NCBI RefSeq assembly: GCF_001428745.1
Contig: NZ_LMIO01000003.1
Coordinates: forward strand, 248,001 to 312,000
DNA: 64,000 nucleotides
Source: Leifsonia sp. Root227
Lineage (GTDB): Bacteria > Actinomycetota > Actinomycetes > Actinomycetales > Microbacteriaceae
Direction: 5' to 3'
Part shown: positions 24,478 through 32,811 of the stretch, in pieces
Position numbering within the stretch: the first letter of the stretch is position 1
Layout: each line of letters starts with the position of its first letter
Program-made: the position numbers and the translations under genes
Notes under the pieces: generated by a model
Database searches by the model: none
What the model saw: only the letters and a program-made list of their open reading frames with translations
Told to the model about the DNA's origin: nothing

Positions 24478-25359
24478 CTATCGGAAGATGATCGTGCGCG
24501 CCCCGTCGAGCAGGACGCGGTCCTCCGCGAACCACTTGACCGCCTGGGTGAGGGTGCGGCTCTCCTCGTCCTGACCGATCGCGACCAGCTCCTGCACGGT
24601 GCGCGAGTGGTCGACGCGGACCACGTTCTGCTCGATGATCGGGCCCTCGTCCAGGTCGCTCGTGACGAAGTGCGCCGTCGCGCCGATCAGCTTCACGCCG
24701 CGGGCGTGCGCCTGACGGTACGGGTTCGCACCCTTGAAGCCGGGAAGGAAGGAGTGGTGGATGTTGATGGCGCGGCCGGCCAGACGCTCGCAGAGCTCCG
24801 GGGAGATGATCTGCATGTAGCGCGCCAGGACAACGAGCTCGATATCGTGCTCCTCCACGGCCTCGATCACGCGCGCCTCGAACGCGGCCTTGCTCGCCGC
24901 ATCCGTCACGGGACGTGACTCGAACGGGACGCCGTAGAAGCCTGCGAGGTCGCGCAGCGTGCCGTGATTGGAGAGGACGAGCGGGATCTCGATCGGGAGC
25001 TGGCCTGCGCGCTGCCGGAACAGCAGGTCGTTGAGGCAGTGCGCGGCCGTGGATGCGAGGACGAGCGTGCGCAGAGGCCGGCCGACGTTGTCGACGCGGT
25101 GCTGCATCCCGAACTGCTGGACGACGGGGGCGAGCGCGCGCTCGAACTCGGCGCGGTCGGCCGCTGACTCGACCTGCAGGCGCATGAAGAAGCGCCCGGT
25201 ATCCGTGCTCGCGAACTGCTGGCTCTCGGTGATGTTGCCCCTGGCGGCGACGATCGCGCCGCTGACGGCGTGCACGATGCCCGGCTTGTCGGCGCAGCTG
25301 AAGGTGAGGACCCAGTGGTTGGGCTGCGGGGCTGGGACAGGGGATGCGGAGGGAGTCAC
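24478..25359 (-). CDS. purU: Formyltetrahydrofolate deformylase
   Basis: 293 residues; hydrolyses 10-formyl-THF to THF and formate, balancing one-carbon pools. An N-terminal ACT domain (~10-85, TFSCADKPGIVHAVSG) precedes the formyltransferase-like catalytic domain with NIHHSFLPGFKGANPY and the Asp-containing SDLDEGPIIEQ. GTG 25359 lies exactly six bases after TACCCT on the minus strand, fitting a leaderless message; upstream in-frame residues are shadow. Divergent from an NCS1 permease. Relates functionally to glyA-folD further along the window. Confidence 0.93.
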   Translation of the reverse strand: MTPSASPVPAPQPNHWVLTFSCADKPGIVHAVSGAIVAARGNITESQQFASTDTGRFFMRLQVESAADRAEFERALAPVVQQFGMQHRVDNVGRPLRTLVLASTAAHCLNDLLFRQRAGQLPIEIPLVLSNHGTLRDLAGFYGVPFESRPVTDAASKAAFEARVIEAVEEHDIELVVLARYMQIISPELCERLAGRAINIHHSFLPGFKGANPYRQAHARGVKLIGATAHFVTSDLDEGPIIEQNVVRVDHSRTVQELVAIGQDEESRTLTQAVKWFAEDRVLLDGARTIIFR

Positions 25360-25365
25360 CCCATC

Positions 25366-25371
25366 AGGGTA
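25366..25371 (-). promoter_or_regulatory. -10 element of purU, leaderless spacing
   Basis: TACCCT on the minus strand (25371 to 25366) is separated by six bases from the GTG start at 25359, so transcription would begin at the start codon. No Shine-Dalgarno sequence is visible. Confidence 0.45.
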
Positions 25372-25437
25372 GCGATTATGGAGCGCCCGGCCGCACCATC
25401 GGGGCCGCGCGCGCAGCATCGACACCGTGCTCCGCCA

Positions 25438-25467
25438 TTGACGCGGCGCGCCACCGTGCCGTTGGAT
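25438..25467 (+). promoter_or_regulatory. Promoter of the NCS1 permease, leaderless spacing
   Basis: TTGACG (25438-25443) and TTGGAT (25462-25467) are 18 bp apart and the -10 ends six bases before the ATG at 25474. No Shine-Dalgarno sequence precedes the ATG. Confidence 0.45.
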
Positions 25468-25473
25468 CGGTGC

Positions 25474-26946
25474 ATGACCACAACCGGCGAGGACACCCCG
25501 GACACTCCGACGACACCGGCCTCCGGCCTCGGCGTCGAGCTGAACGGGCTCAACACCATCCACGAGAGCGAGAGGAAGGGCCGCCCGCGCGACCTGTTCT
25601 GGCCGTGGTTCGGCGCGAACGTCTCCGTCTTCGGGCTGAGCTACGGGTCGTTCCTGCTCGGGTTCGGCATCTCGTTCTGGCAGGCGACCATCGTCGGGAT
25701 CGTCGGCATCGTCATCTCGTTCCTGTTCTGCGGTTTCATCGCGCTCGCAGGCAAGCGCGGCTCAGCGCCGACGATGGTGCTCAGCAGGGCGATGTTCGGG
25801 GTCGAGGGCAACAGGGTGCCTTCCGTGCTGTCGTGGCTCCTCACTGTGGGCTGGGAGACGGTGCTCACGGCGCTCGCCGTGCTCGCCACCGCCACCGTGT
25901 TCACGCAGCTCGGCTGGGAGGGCGGCGTCGCCACGAAGGTGGTGGCGCTCATCGTCGTCGCCGCGCTGATCATCGCGGGCGGCGTCATCGGATTCCACCT
26001 CATCATGCGGATGCAGATGGTGATCACGATCGTGACCGGCGTGCTCACCGTCGTCTACATCGTCCTGGTGCTCGGCCACATCGACCTCGGCGCCGTCTCC
26101 GCCCTGCCTGCGGGGGACGTCCCGCACGTCGTCGGCGGGTTCGTCTTCATGCTCACCGGATTCGGTCTGGGCTGGGTCAACGCGGCAGCAGACTACTCGC
26201 GGTATCTGCCCCGCTCGGCGCGCAGCTCGGGCGTGATCGGCTGGACCACGTTCGGCTCGTCGCTCGCTCCGGTCATCCTGCTGGTGTTCGGGATCCTGCT
26301 GGCCGGCTCATCGGAGAAGCTGAGCACCGCGATCGCGGCCGACCCGATCGGCGCGCTGGCGTCGCTCCTGCCGACCTGGTTCCTCGTTCCGTTCGTGATC
26401 GTCGCCGTGCTCGGCCTGGTCGGCGGCGCCGTGCTCGACATCTACTCGTCCGGGCTCGCGCTCTTGAGCGTCGGGCTGCGGGCGCCCCGGTACGTCGCGG
26501 CAGGGATCGACGGCGTGATCATGACCGCGGGCGCGGTCTACGTCGTGTTCTTCGCCAACGACTTCCTCGGGCCGTTCCAGGGCTTCCTCATCACCCTGGG
26601 CGTGCCCATCGCGGCGTGGTGCGGAATCTTCATCGCCGACATCAGCCTGCGCAGGCGCGACTACGCCGAAGCCGACCTCTACGACAGGCGGGGACGCTAC
26701 GGAAGCGTCCGCTGGCTGCCCATCGCCCTCATCGTCATCGGGACGGCGATCGGCTGGGGGCTCGTCACCAACGCCTCGGCGAACTGGCTCACCTGGCAGG
26801 GATACCTGCTCGGGCCGTTCGGCCTGGGAGGCGCTACGGGCGACTGGGCGTACGCGAACCTCGGGGTGCTCGCCGCCCTCGTGATCGGCTACCTCGGCAC
26901 CCTGCTGTTCTCGCGGGGCGCGATCCGCCGCCAGGAAGGACGCTGA
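25474..26946 (+). CDS. NCS1-family nucleobase (cytosine/purine/allantoin-type) permease
   Basis: 490 residues with about twelve membrane segments. The N-terminal LNTIHESERKGRPRDLFWPW and FGANVSVFGLSYG, plus GWVNAAADYSRYLPRSARS in the middle, match the NCS1 (CodB-like) family of sodium- or proton-coupled importers. ATG 25474 chosen as the first plausible start after the divergent promoter region; upstream frame is shadow of purU. Substrate is not certain; neighbouring purU only weakly suggests a purine link. Confidence 0.88.
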   Translation: MTTTGEDTPDTPTTPASGLGVELNGLNTIHESERKGRPRDLFWPWFGANVSVFGLSYGSFLLGFGISFWQATIVGIVGIVISFLFCGFIALAGKRGSAPTMVLSRAMFGVEGNRVPSVLSWLLTVGWETVLTALAVLATATVFTQLGWEGGVATKVVALIVVAALIIAGGVIGFHLIMRMQMVITIVTGVLTVVYIVLVLGHIDLGAVSALPAGDVPHVVGGFVFMLTGFGLGWVNAAADYSRYLPRSARSSGVIGWTTFGSSLAPVILLVFGILLAGSSEKLSTAIAADPIGALASLLPTWFLVPFVIVAVLGLVGGAVLDIYSSGLALLSVGLRAPRYVAAGIDGVIMTAGAVYVVFFANDFLGPFQGFLITLGVPIAAWCGIFIADISLRRRDYAEADLYDRRGRYGSVRWLPIALIVIGTAIGWGLVTNASANWLTWQGYLLGPFGLGGATGDWAYANLGVLAALVIGYLGTLLFSRGAIRRQEGR

Positions 26947-26985
26947 CCAGGGCTTCGCGAGCATCCATCGGGTAGAATCGTGCCT

Positions 26986-27088
26986 GGTCGGTGGTTCGAA
27001 CGCCGGCCCTGGGCGCGCACATCGGCGCGTAGTCGACCCGCCATCCGAGGTCTTGCCGCAACGGCGACCGGAATGGGCGGGGAACGCC
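26986..27088 (+). promoter_or_regulatory. Structured 5' leader of the MFS transporter
   Basis: Downstream of a good -10 (TAGAAT, 26973-26978), three hairpins follow in ~100 nt: GGTCGGTG (26986-26993) with CGCCGGCC (27001-27008) around GTTCGAA; a bipartite stem GGTC/GACC plus GCCG/CGGC at 27049-27069; and GGCG/CGCC at 27076-27088. A short GCGCGC/GCGCG stem lies between. The leader is about 120 nt before the ATG at 27108. Regulatory RNA is inferred; it matches no riboswitch class that I recognise. Confidence 0.45.
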
Positions 27089-27107
27089 GTTCGTTGGACA
27101 GTTCGTC

Positions 27108-28376
27108 ATGTCTGCCACTTCAACGTCGCCAATGAAAACCTCACAGAAGTTCCCCTGGGCCGGGCTGCTCGCGCTCGCAGGGGCGGTCTTCCTGTCCGTC
27201 ACCAGCGAGATGATCCCGACCGGCCTGCTGCCGGACATGAGCTCGTCGCTCGGCGTCCGCGAGGCCCAGATCGGGCTGCTCGTCACCGTCTTCGCCTTCA
27301 CCGTCGTCATCACCAGCACCGCGCTGACCGCGCTGACCAAGCGCTGGCCGCGGCACGCGATGATCGTCGGCATCCTGATCGCGCTCGGTCTCTCCAATGC
27401 GCTCACGGCCGTGGCTCCCGACTACGGGTTCGTCGTCGCCTCGCGCATCCTGGGCGGTGTCGCGCACGGACTGTTCTGGTCGATCGTCGGCGCATACGCC
27501 GGTCACCTCGTTCCGAAGGAGCAGATCGGCCGCGCCGTTTCGATCACCCTCGGCGGGGGGACGCTCGCCTTCGTGTTCGGCGTTCCGCTCGGTACATTCG
27601 CCGGGCACCTGTTCGGCTGGCGGTTGTCCTTCGCATTCCTCGCTGGACTCATGCTGGTCGGCGCGCTCCTGGTCTGGAAGCTGCTGCCGAAGGTGGAACG
27701 GGAATCGGATGCGCGCCCCAAGCGCGTCCGCGGCGTCCCACGCTCCGAGCAGCCGGCGAAGGTCGCGGACGCCACGATTCTCGCCGTCGTCATGGTGTGC
27801 CTGGTCGCCGCGGTCACGATGGTCGGCCACTACACCTTCTACACGTTCGTCGTCCCCTTCCTGACCGGGCCGATGGGGGTGGCGGCCGGCGATGTCGGAG
27901 GGCTGCTGTTCTTCTACGGCATCGCGGGCGCCGCCGGTCTGGTGCTCGCGGGCACCGTACTCGGACGCCGCCCGCAGTTCGGGCTGATCGTCGCGCTGAT
28001 CGTCACCGGAGCGGCCGTCGCGGCGCTCGCCGCGTTCGCGGGCCAGCCGGTGATCGCGCTCATCGCGTTCATCGTCTGGGGGCTCGCCTTCGGTGCGCTC
28101 CCTCCTCTGCTGCAGACCCGCCTGCTGCACACGTCGTCCGCCGCATTCCGCGACACCGCGAGCGCGCTGTACACCACCTCGTTCAACGTCGGCATCGGAG
28201 GAGGCGCGCTGATCGGCGCGGTGATCTTCGACCTCGGCGGCCTGATGGTGCTCCCGGTCGTCTACATCGGGCTGCTCGTGGTGTCTCTGGTGCTCGTCGT
28301 CGTCATCGGCCGGATGACGCGATCGGCCCGACCAGTGGATGCGCCCGCAGAGCCGGAGCCCGTCAGCGCAGCGTGA
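27108..28376 (+). CDS. MFS transporter, AraJ/sugar-efflux or drug-efflux type
   Basis: 422 residues, twelve predicted helices. LSVTSEMIPTGLLPDMSSSLGV at the start and LGGVAHGLFWSIVGAYAG in helix 4 are typical of the AraJ/CmlR (DHA1) branch, which exports drugs, arabinosides or other small molecules from the cytoplasm. ATG 27108; Shine-Dalgarno weak (TTGGAC). It ends 14 bp inside the convergent sigma-factor fusion gene. The long structured leader suggests conditional expression. Confidence 0.88.
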   Translation: MSATSTSPMKTSQKFPWAGLLALAGAVFLSVTSEMIPTGLLPDMSSSLGVREAQIGLLVTVFAFTVVITSTALTALTKRWPRHAMIVGILIALGLSNALTAVAPDYGFVVASRILGGVAHGLFWSIVGAYAGHLVPKEQIGRAVSITLGGGTLAFVFGVPLGTFAGHLFGWRLSFAFLAGLMLVGALLVWKLLPKVERESDARPKRVRGVPRSEQPAKVADATILAVVMVCLVAAVTMVGHYTFYTFVVPFLTGPMGVAAGDVGGLLFFYGIAGAAGLVLAGTVLGRRPQFGLIVALIVTGAAVAALAAFAGQPVIALIAFIVWGLAFGALPPLLQTRLLHTSSAAFRDTASALYTTSFNVGIGGGALIGAVIFDLGGLMVLPVVYIGLLVVSLVLVVVIGRMTRSARPVDAPAEPEPVSAA

Positions 28377-30525
28377 GCGGCTGGTCGGCCAGCAGGCCGC
28401 GGCGGTCGCCGTCGACGTAGACCATCCCGAACCGATGGTCCACGCTGGTGTCCACGAGCCAGACGAACCGGGCGGACAGCCGCCCGTACGGATCGAGCCG
28501 CAGGATGTTCCGCATCCCGCTTCCGTCGGCATAGAGCTGGACCGTGGCGCCGGGGGTGCCGTCGACCGTCATCAGGAACGTCATGCCGGCACCCGCAGAC
28601 AGCGCGACCCCTGGGATGCTGACGGAGCCGGTGCGCGGCGTCGCGCGGTCGGACACGTTGCCGAGCCGGTCGGTCTGCCTGGCCGTGAGGGCGAAGTCCT
28701 GTCGCACACCGGTGAGCTGCCCGGAGGTCCAGGTGCCGTCGTCCGACGCGGTCACCGTGGCCTGCAGTGCGTCGCCGTCGTAGACCTGGACCGTTGCGCC
28801 CGGCTCCGCCGTGCCGGTCAGGATGGGCGCGAGCAGCCCGGTGGATGCGCCGGCGCCCGTGTCCGGGGCGTTCAGCACCGGAGGCTCCGCCGTGCGGTCG
28901 ATCAGCACGGCCACGTTCTGCGCCGCCGAGGCGCCTGCCGCGGTGGTCTGGACGAAGCCGAGCGTCCAGTCGCCGTCGCCCAGGGCGGAGAGGTCGAGCG
29001 TCAGCTCCCACGCTCCCGCTGCGTCGGCCGTGGTCGTGCCGACGGTGACGGGGCTCGGCGCGGAGGCAGCGGCGGAAGCGAGAGACGCGCCAGTGGCGCC
29101 CTGCGTCCGCTGCGCGGTGACGGCGATCCGCGCATCCGGAGCTGCTGTGCCGGACGCGGGGAGAGCGGTGCTCGCCGTCTCCGTGCTGCCGGCAGGGGAG
29201 GAGACGGCCGGGGCAGCGGGCGGAGCGGTGACGGGCGGCTCGGCGGGAGCGGGGGTCGACGGCACGCCGGGGGATGGCTTCTGCTGAACCGGCACCTGCT
29301 GAACGGGCGACTGCTGACCTGGTGTCTGGCCCTGCTGCCTGTCCGCGGAGTCGACGGGAGCCGGGGCGAGAACGGGGGAGGGGGCATCCGCCTCAGGAGC
29401 CGGTGCTGTCGGGGAGGGAGCCGTGGCGGCGTCGGGGGCGGTGGTCGCGGCCGGGAGCGAAGACGGGGCTGTGCGGCCGGCGCCCGCCCCAGCGGCGGCG
29501 ACGGTGTCGGACGTCGGCGCGAACAGCTGCGGTCCGAAGACGAATCCGGCGACGACGGCCGCGGCGACCAGAACGCCGGTGACCGACAGGCCGATGCCGA
29601 GCGCATTGCCGGCGCCTGTGCCGGACACGCCCGTCGCGGCGCCGGACGAGCTGCCGGCGCTGCTGGACGTCGCAGGCGCGGCCGAGCCGGGCACGACGGC
29701 TCCGGACTCGCCGATGGCGTACGCGGCGGCGTCTGCGCCCGACTGCAGCCAGGCGGAGTACGCTGCCGCCCCTCCGATGCCCAGCGTGAGCGGGAGGAGC
29801 ACCAGCGCCAGACGGGAACCGACATCGTGCGCCTCCGAGGCCACGATCGTGCATTTCGCGCAGTCGGCGAGGTGCGCGTCCACCCTGGCTTTCTCGCGCT
29901 TGCCGAGTCCGTTGCGGGCGTACGAGCCGAGGCGTTCCGTCGTCCAACGGCACTCCGAGTCCTCCGGCAGGGTGGCGATGTGCGCTTGCACCCAGGCCTG
30001 GCGGAGTCCTTCTCGTGCGCGGTAGGCCAGCGCCGCGACGGCGTTGGGCGTCATCGCGAACAACGGCGCGACCTGCTGCGGCGTCATGCGCTCGACCTCG
30101 CAGTACCAGAGCACCTCCTGCCAGCGGGTGGGCAGCGAGTGGAAGGCCTTCGCGGTCAGCGATCGGTCGAGTGCCTCCATAGTGGCGCTCTCGCTGAAGG
30201 CCGGGTCCTCGACGGAGTCCAGCTCGTCGATGGCCGTCTCCCGCTTCGCTCGCCCCCAGGAGGCCGCGATGTTGCGGATGGTGGTGAAGAGATACGCCCG
30301 GAACGCGGTCGTCGGGCCACCTCCAGCAGCGATCGCCTGGTAGATCTTGGCGTACGCCTCTGAGATGAGGTCGTCGGCGTCGAACGTCGAGGTGTGCGAG
30401 CGTGCGACGGTGAGCGCGGCGCGCGCGTGTCGTCTCCACAACTCGGCGAAGGCCTCCGTGTCGCCCGCGCGCGTCAACTCGACGAGGGCAGAGTCCGACT
30501 GCTCGGTGACCGGGGGCATCCCCAC
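28363..30525 (-). CDS. ECF sigma factor fused to zinc-finger, two transmembrane helices and extracellular Ig-like domains
   Basis: 720 residues in one uninterrupted frame. Sigma region 2 (~12-85, FAELWRRHARAALTV, FDADDLISEAYAKIY) and region 4 (~115-180, LPTRWQEVLWY, RMTPQQVAPLF) form a complete ECF sigma factor. A zf-HC2 anti-sigma-like motif HLADCAKC follows at ~215-222, then helix LALVLLPLTLGIGGAAAYSA (~237-258), a second helix VTGVLVAAAVVAGFVFGPQL (~312-333), a Pro/Ala/Gln-rich linker (~335-470) and two or more Ig-like repeats (AGAWELTLDLSALGDGDWTL, DGTWTSGQLTGV). The sigma module would be cytoplasmic and tethered to a surface sensor; release by proteolysis or occlusion is inferred. Members of some ECF groups with C-terminal extensions are known; this one adds Ig-like domains. 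Confidence 0.88.
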   Translation of the reverse strand: MGMPPVTEQSDSALVELTRAGDTEAFAELWRRHARAALTVARSHTSTFDADDLISEAYAKIYQAIAAGGGPTTAFRAYLFTTIRNIAASWGRAKRETAIDELDSVEDPAFSESATMEALDRSLTAKAFHSLPTRWQEVLWYCEVERMTPQQVAPLFAMTPNAVAALAYRAREGLRQAWVQAHIATLPEDSECRWTTERLGSYARNGLGKREKARVDAHLADCAKCTIVASEAHDVGSRLALVLLPLTLGIGGAAAYSAWLQSGADAAAYAIGESGAVVPGSAAPATSSSAGSSSGAATGVSGTGAGNALGIGLSVTGVLVAAAVVAGFVFGPQLFAPTSDTVAAAGAGAGRTAPSSLPAATTAPDAATAPSPTAPAPEADAPSPVLAPAPVDSADRQQGQTPGQQSPVQQVPVQQKPSPGVPSTPAPAEPPVTAPPAAPAVSSPAGSTETASTALPASGTAAPDARIAVTAQRTQGATGASLASAAASAPSPVTVGTTTADAAGAWELTLDLSALGDGDWTLGFVQTTAAGASAAQNVAVLIDRTAEPPVLNAPDTGAGASTGLLAPILTGTAEPGATVQVYDGDALQATVTASDDGTWTSGQLTGVRQDFALTARQTDRLGNVSDRATPRTGSVSIPGVALSAGAGMTFLMTVDGTPGATVQLYADGSGMRNILRLDPYGRLSARFVWLVDTSVDHRFGMVYVDGDRRGLLADQPLTLR

Positions 30526-30648
30526 ATTCTGGCGGAGCCGACTGAGAGACGTCCGTTATTTCCAGCGTTCTGCTGCGGCGGAAACAGCCGCGAAAAGAGC
30601 TGCCGAACCGGCGTCATAACCAGCCACGCGGTGCGTCTCTCCCACTGA

Positions 30649-30669
30649 GGCCGTCGACGATCGACGGCC
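30649..30669. other. Perfect hairpin in the sigma-fusion upstream region
   Basis: GGCCGTCGA and its complement flank CGA. The 294-bp gap 30526-30819 contains this palindrome, the nagA2 terminator and otherwise no coding signal; it must also hold the promoter of the sigma-fusion gene, which I could not place. Operator or hairpin are both possible. Confidence 0.4.
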
Positions 30670-30765
30670 GACACAGCGCGGAGTGCTCTTATTCGGCCCA
30701 CTCCGCCGCGTTTGATGGACGACCCGAACGTCCGTCAGACGAGGGGGTCCGCAGTGCGGAACGCT

Positions 30766-30796
30766 GGTGGGTCGGGAACCCTTAGCCCGGCCCACC
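30766..30796 (-). terminator. Terminator of the GalNAc operon
   Basis: GGTGGGTCGGG (30766-30776) and CCCGGCCCACC (30786-30796) pair with one mismatch, 24 bp beyond the stop of the last gene of the minus-strand operon. Confidence 0.55.
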
Positions 30797-30819
30797 GCCG
30801 CGCCGGTCGCGGCGCAGCG

Positions 30820-31980
30820 TCAGTGAGGGAGCGGAGCACCCGCCGCGAATACCTGCAGTACGCGGAAGTCGTCGTCCAGGATCACGGCGTCCGCCGCGTA
30901 TCCGGCCGCGAGTCTGCCGAGGTCGTGCCCTCTGCCGACCGCGGCCGCCGGGATCTCGGTGATGGCGAGCACGGCATCCTCGACGGAGATGCCCACCTCG
31001 GTGACGGCGCGGCGCAGCGCGTCGTCGAGCGTCAGCGTGGAACCGGCGATGGACCCGCCATCCGCGAGACGGGCGACGCCGTCGCGCACCTCGACCGCGA
31101 GGGATCCGAGGACGTAGTCGCCGTCGCTCGAACCGGCCGCGGCCATCGCATCGGTGATCATGGCGACGCGGCCAGGTGCGGAGGCGAACACCATCCGCAC
31201 GACCTCCGGATGCACGTGGGTGCCGTCGTTGATGATCTCCAGCGTCACGCCAGGCGTGTGCGTGGCCGCGGCGACGGGACCGGGCGCGCGGTGGTGGATG
31301 CCGTCCATCCCGTTGAACGCGTGCGTCAGGATGCTCGCCCCCGCATCGAACGCGGCGAGCGTCTGCCCGTAGTCGGCAGCGGTGTGGCCGACGGCGACGG
31401 CGACCCCGGCCGCCGCGAAGGCGCGGACGGCCTCCAGCCCGCCGGGGAGTTCAGGGGCGATGGTGATCTGCCGGAGGGTGCCGCCTGCCGACCCGAGCAG
31501 GACGTCGATGTCTGCGCCGGTGGACGGCCGGAGCATGGCGGGGTCGTGGGCGCCCTTGTGGGCCACGTCGAGGAACGGACCTTCGAGGTGCGAGCCCAGG
31601 ATGCGCGGATCGGCGGCCGTCAGCGCGGCGATCCCTGCCAACCGCACGGCGAGGTCTTCCACCGGCGCCGTGACGAGGGAGAGCACGAATCGCGTCGTGC
31701 CGTGCCGCTGGTGCATCGCGAGCGCGGTGCTGATGCTGTCGTCGCCGTCGTCGAACGATGCGCCGCCGCCACCGTGATTGTGGATGTCGACGAAACCGGG
31801 CGTGAGCCACGCGCCGTCCGCGTCGGTCACCGCATCCGGCTGGTCGCCCGCGACGGAGATGCGCCAGTCGTCGCCTGTGCCGACCTCGGCGATCGTGTCG
31901 TCCTCGAAACGGACCCAACCGTTGTGCAGGATGCGGCCCTCGCTGACGAGGCGGGCGGAGTGGATGACGTGCGCAGGCAT
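30820..31980 (-). CDS. agaA: N-acetylhexosamine-6-phosphate deacetylase, second NagA paralogue (GalNAc-6-P inferred)
   Basis: 386 residues, same amidohydrolase family as the gene at 22328-23500: DIHNHGGGGASFDDG, SHLEGPFLDVAHKGAHDP, VGHTAADYGQ, HAFNGMDGIHHR and catalytic MITDAMAAAG. Its first metal motif is HNH rather than the HCH of the other copy. Last gene of an operon that also encodes SIS isomerase, PfkB kinase and class II aldolase, so deacetylation of GalNAc-6-P is inferred. ATG 31980; weak Shine-Dalgarno, 45 bp after the DeoR gene. Confidence 0.9.
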   Translation of the reverse strand: MPAHVIHSARLVSEGRILHNGWVRFEDDTIAEVGTGDDWRISVAGDQPDAVTDADGAWLTPGFVDIHNHGGGGASFDDGDDSISTALAMHQRHGTTRFVLSLVTAPVEDLAVRLAGIAALTAADPRILGSHLEGPFLDVAHKGAHDPAMLRPSTGADIDVLLGSAGGTLRQITIAPELPGGLEAVRAFAAAGVAVAVGHTAADYGQTLAAFDAGASILTHAFNGMDGIHHRAPGPVAAATHTPGVTLEIINDGTHVHPEVVRMVFASAPGRVAMITDAMAAAGSSDGDYVLGSLAVEVRDGVARLADGGSIAGSTLTLDDALRRAVTEVGISVEDAVLAITEIPAAAVGRGHDLGRLAAGYAADAVILDDDFRVLQVFAAGAPLPH

Positions 31981-32025
31981 TGTGTCGACGATACCGAATC
32001 GGGCGGCGGTGCAGGGGACCGTCGC

Positions 32026-32811
32026 CTAGGCGACGATCACCTCGAAGCCTGCGTCGGCGAAAGCGGCGCGCTGCTCGGCCGTGATGCCGGCGTCGGTGAT
32101 GAGCGTGTTCAGCACCTTCGGGCCGCCGAGTGTCGCGAACGCCTTGCGGCCGATCTTGCTGGAGTCGGCGACGACGACGGCGCGGGTGGCGCGCCTGGCC
32201 ATCAGCGAGTTCACGCTGGCCTCCCCCTCGTCGTGCACGGTCGCGCCGATCAGAGGGTCGATGCCGTTGACGCCGATGAACGCGATGTCCATGGTGATCT
32301 TCTCCAGCACCACGTCGCTGTACGGGCCGACGAGCTCGTAGGAGCGCGCGTGCACGACGCCCCCGGTGACGACGGTCTTGATCTGAGGGCGCATCACGAG
32401 CTGAGCGGCGATGTTGATGGCGTTGGTCACCACGGTGAGGTTGGGGTGCGGCGACGGTTCCATCAGGTCGGGGCGGGAGCCGAGCACGGTGGCGACCGCG
32501 GTGCTGGTCGTGCCGCCGCACAGTCCGACCACCGCGCCGCGCGGGACGAGAGCGCTCGCCGCCTGCGCGATCCGCAGTTTCTCCGGCGCGTGCTGCTCGC
32601 GCTTGTACCTGATGGGGAGGTCGTACGCGACGGACTGACCGACCGCTCCGCCCCTGGTGCGCGTGAGGAGCTGCTGGGAGGCGAGCGCGTCGAGGTCGCG
32701 GCGGGCGGTCGCAGCGGAGACATCGAGCTTCGACACGAGCTCGTCGACCTCGAGCTGTCCCGTCTCCGCGAGCAGGTCGAGCACGGCGTTCAGTCGCTCA
32801 GCTCTGTTCAT
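32026..32811 (-). CDS. DeoR-family regulator of the GalNAc operon (AgaR-like)
   Basis: 261 residues: HTH at ~20-45 (VDELVSKLDVSAATARRDLDAL), then the DeoR sugar-phosphate sensor domain (GLCGGTTSTAVA, VVTNAINIAAQL, DIAFIGVNGID, VVADSSKIGRKAF). ATG 32811 overlaps the aldolase stop by four bases. DeoR-type repressors usually respond to phosphorylated intermediates of their own pathway; the probable operators are the direct repeats at 36544-36724 between this operon and the importer. Confidence 0.9.
   Translation of the reverse strand: MNRAERLNAVLDLLAETGQLEVDELVSKLDVSAATARRDLDALASQQLLTRTRGGAVGQSVAYDLPIRYKREQHAPEKLRIAQAASALVPRGAVVGLCGGTTSTAVATVLGSRPDLMEPSPHPNLTVVTNAINIAAQLVMRPQIKTVVTGGVVHARSYELVGPYSDVVLEKITMDIAFIGVNGIDPLIGATVHDEGEASVNSLMARRATRAVVVADSSKIGRKAFATLGGPKVLNTLITDAGITAEQRAAFADAGFEVIVA

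Noticed and set aside
26947..27012. tRNA-like arrangement: CCAGGC(7-bp) ends pairing and a T-arm-like stem with GTTCGAA loop
   Set aside because: Only 66 nt in total and no anticodon arm or D-arm can be drawn; the sequence also contains the stop region of one gene and a likely -10 element. Treated as part of a structured leader instead.
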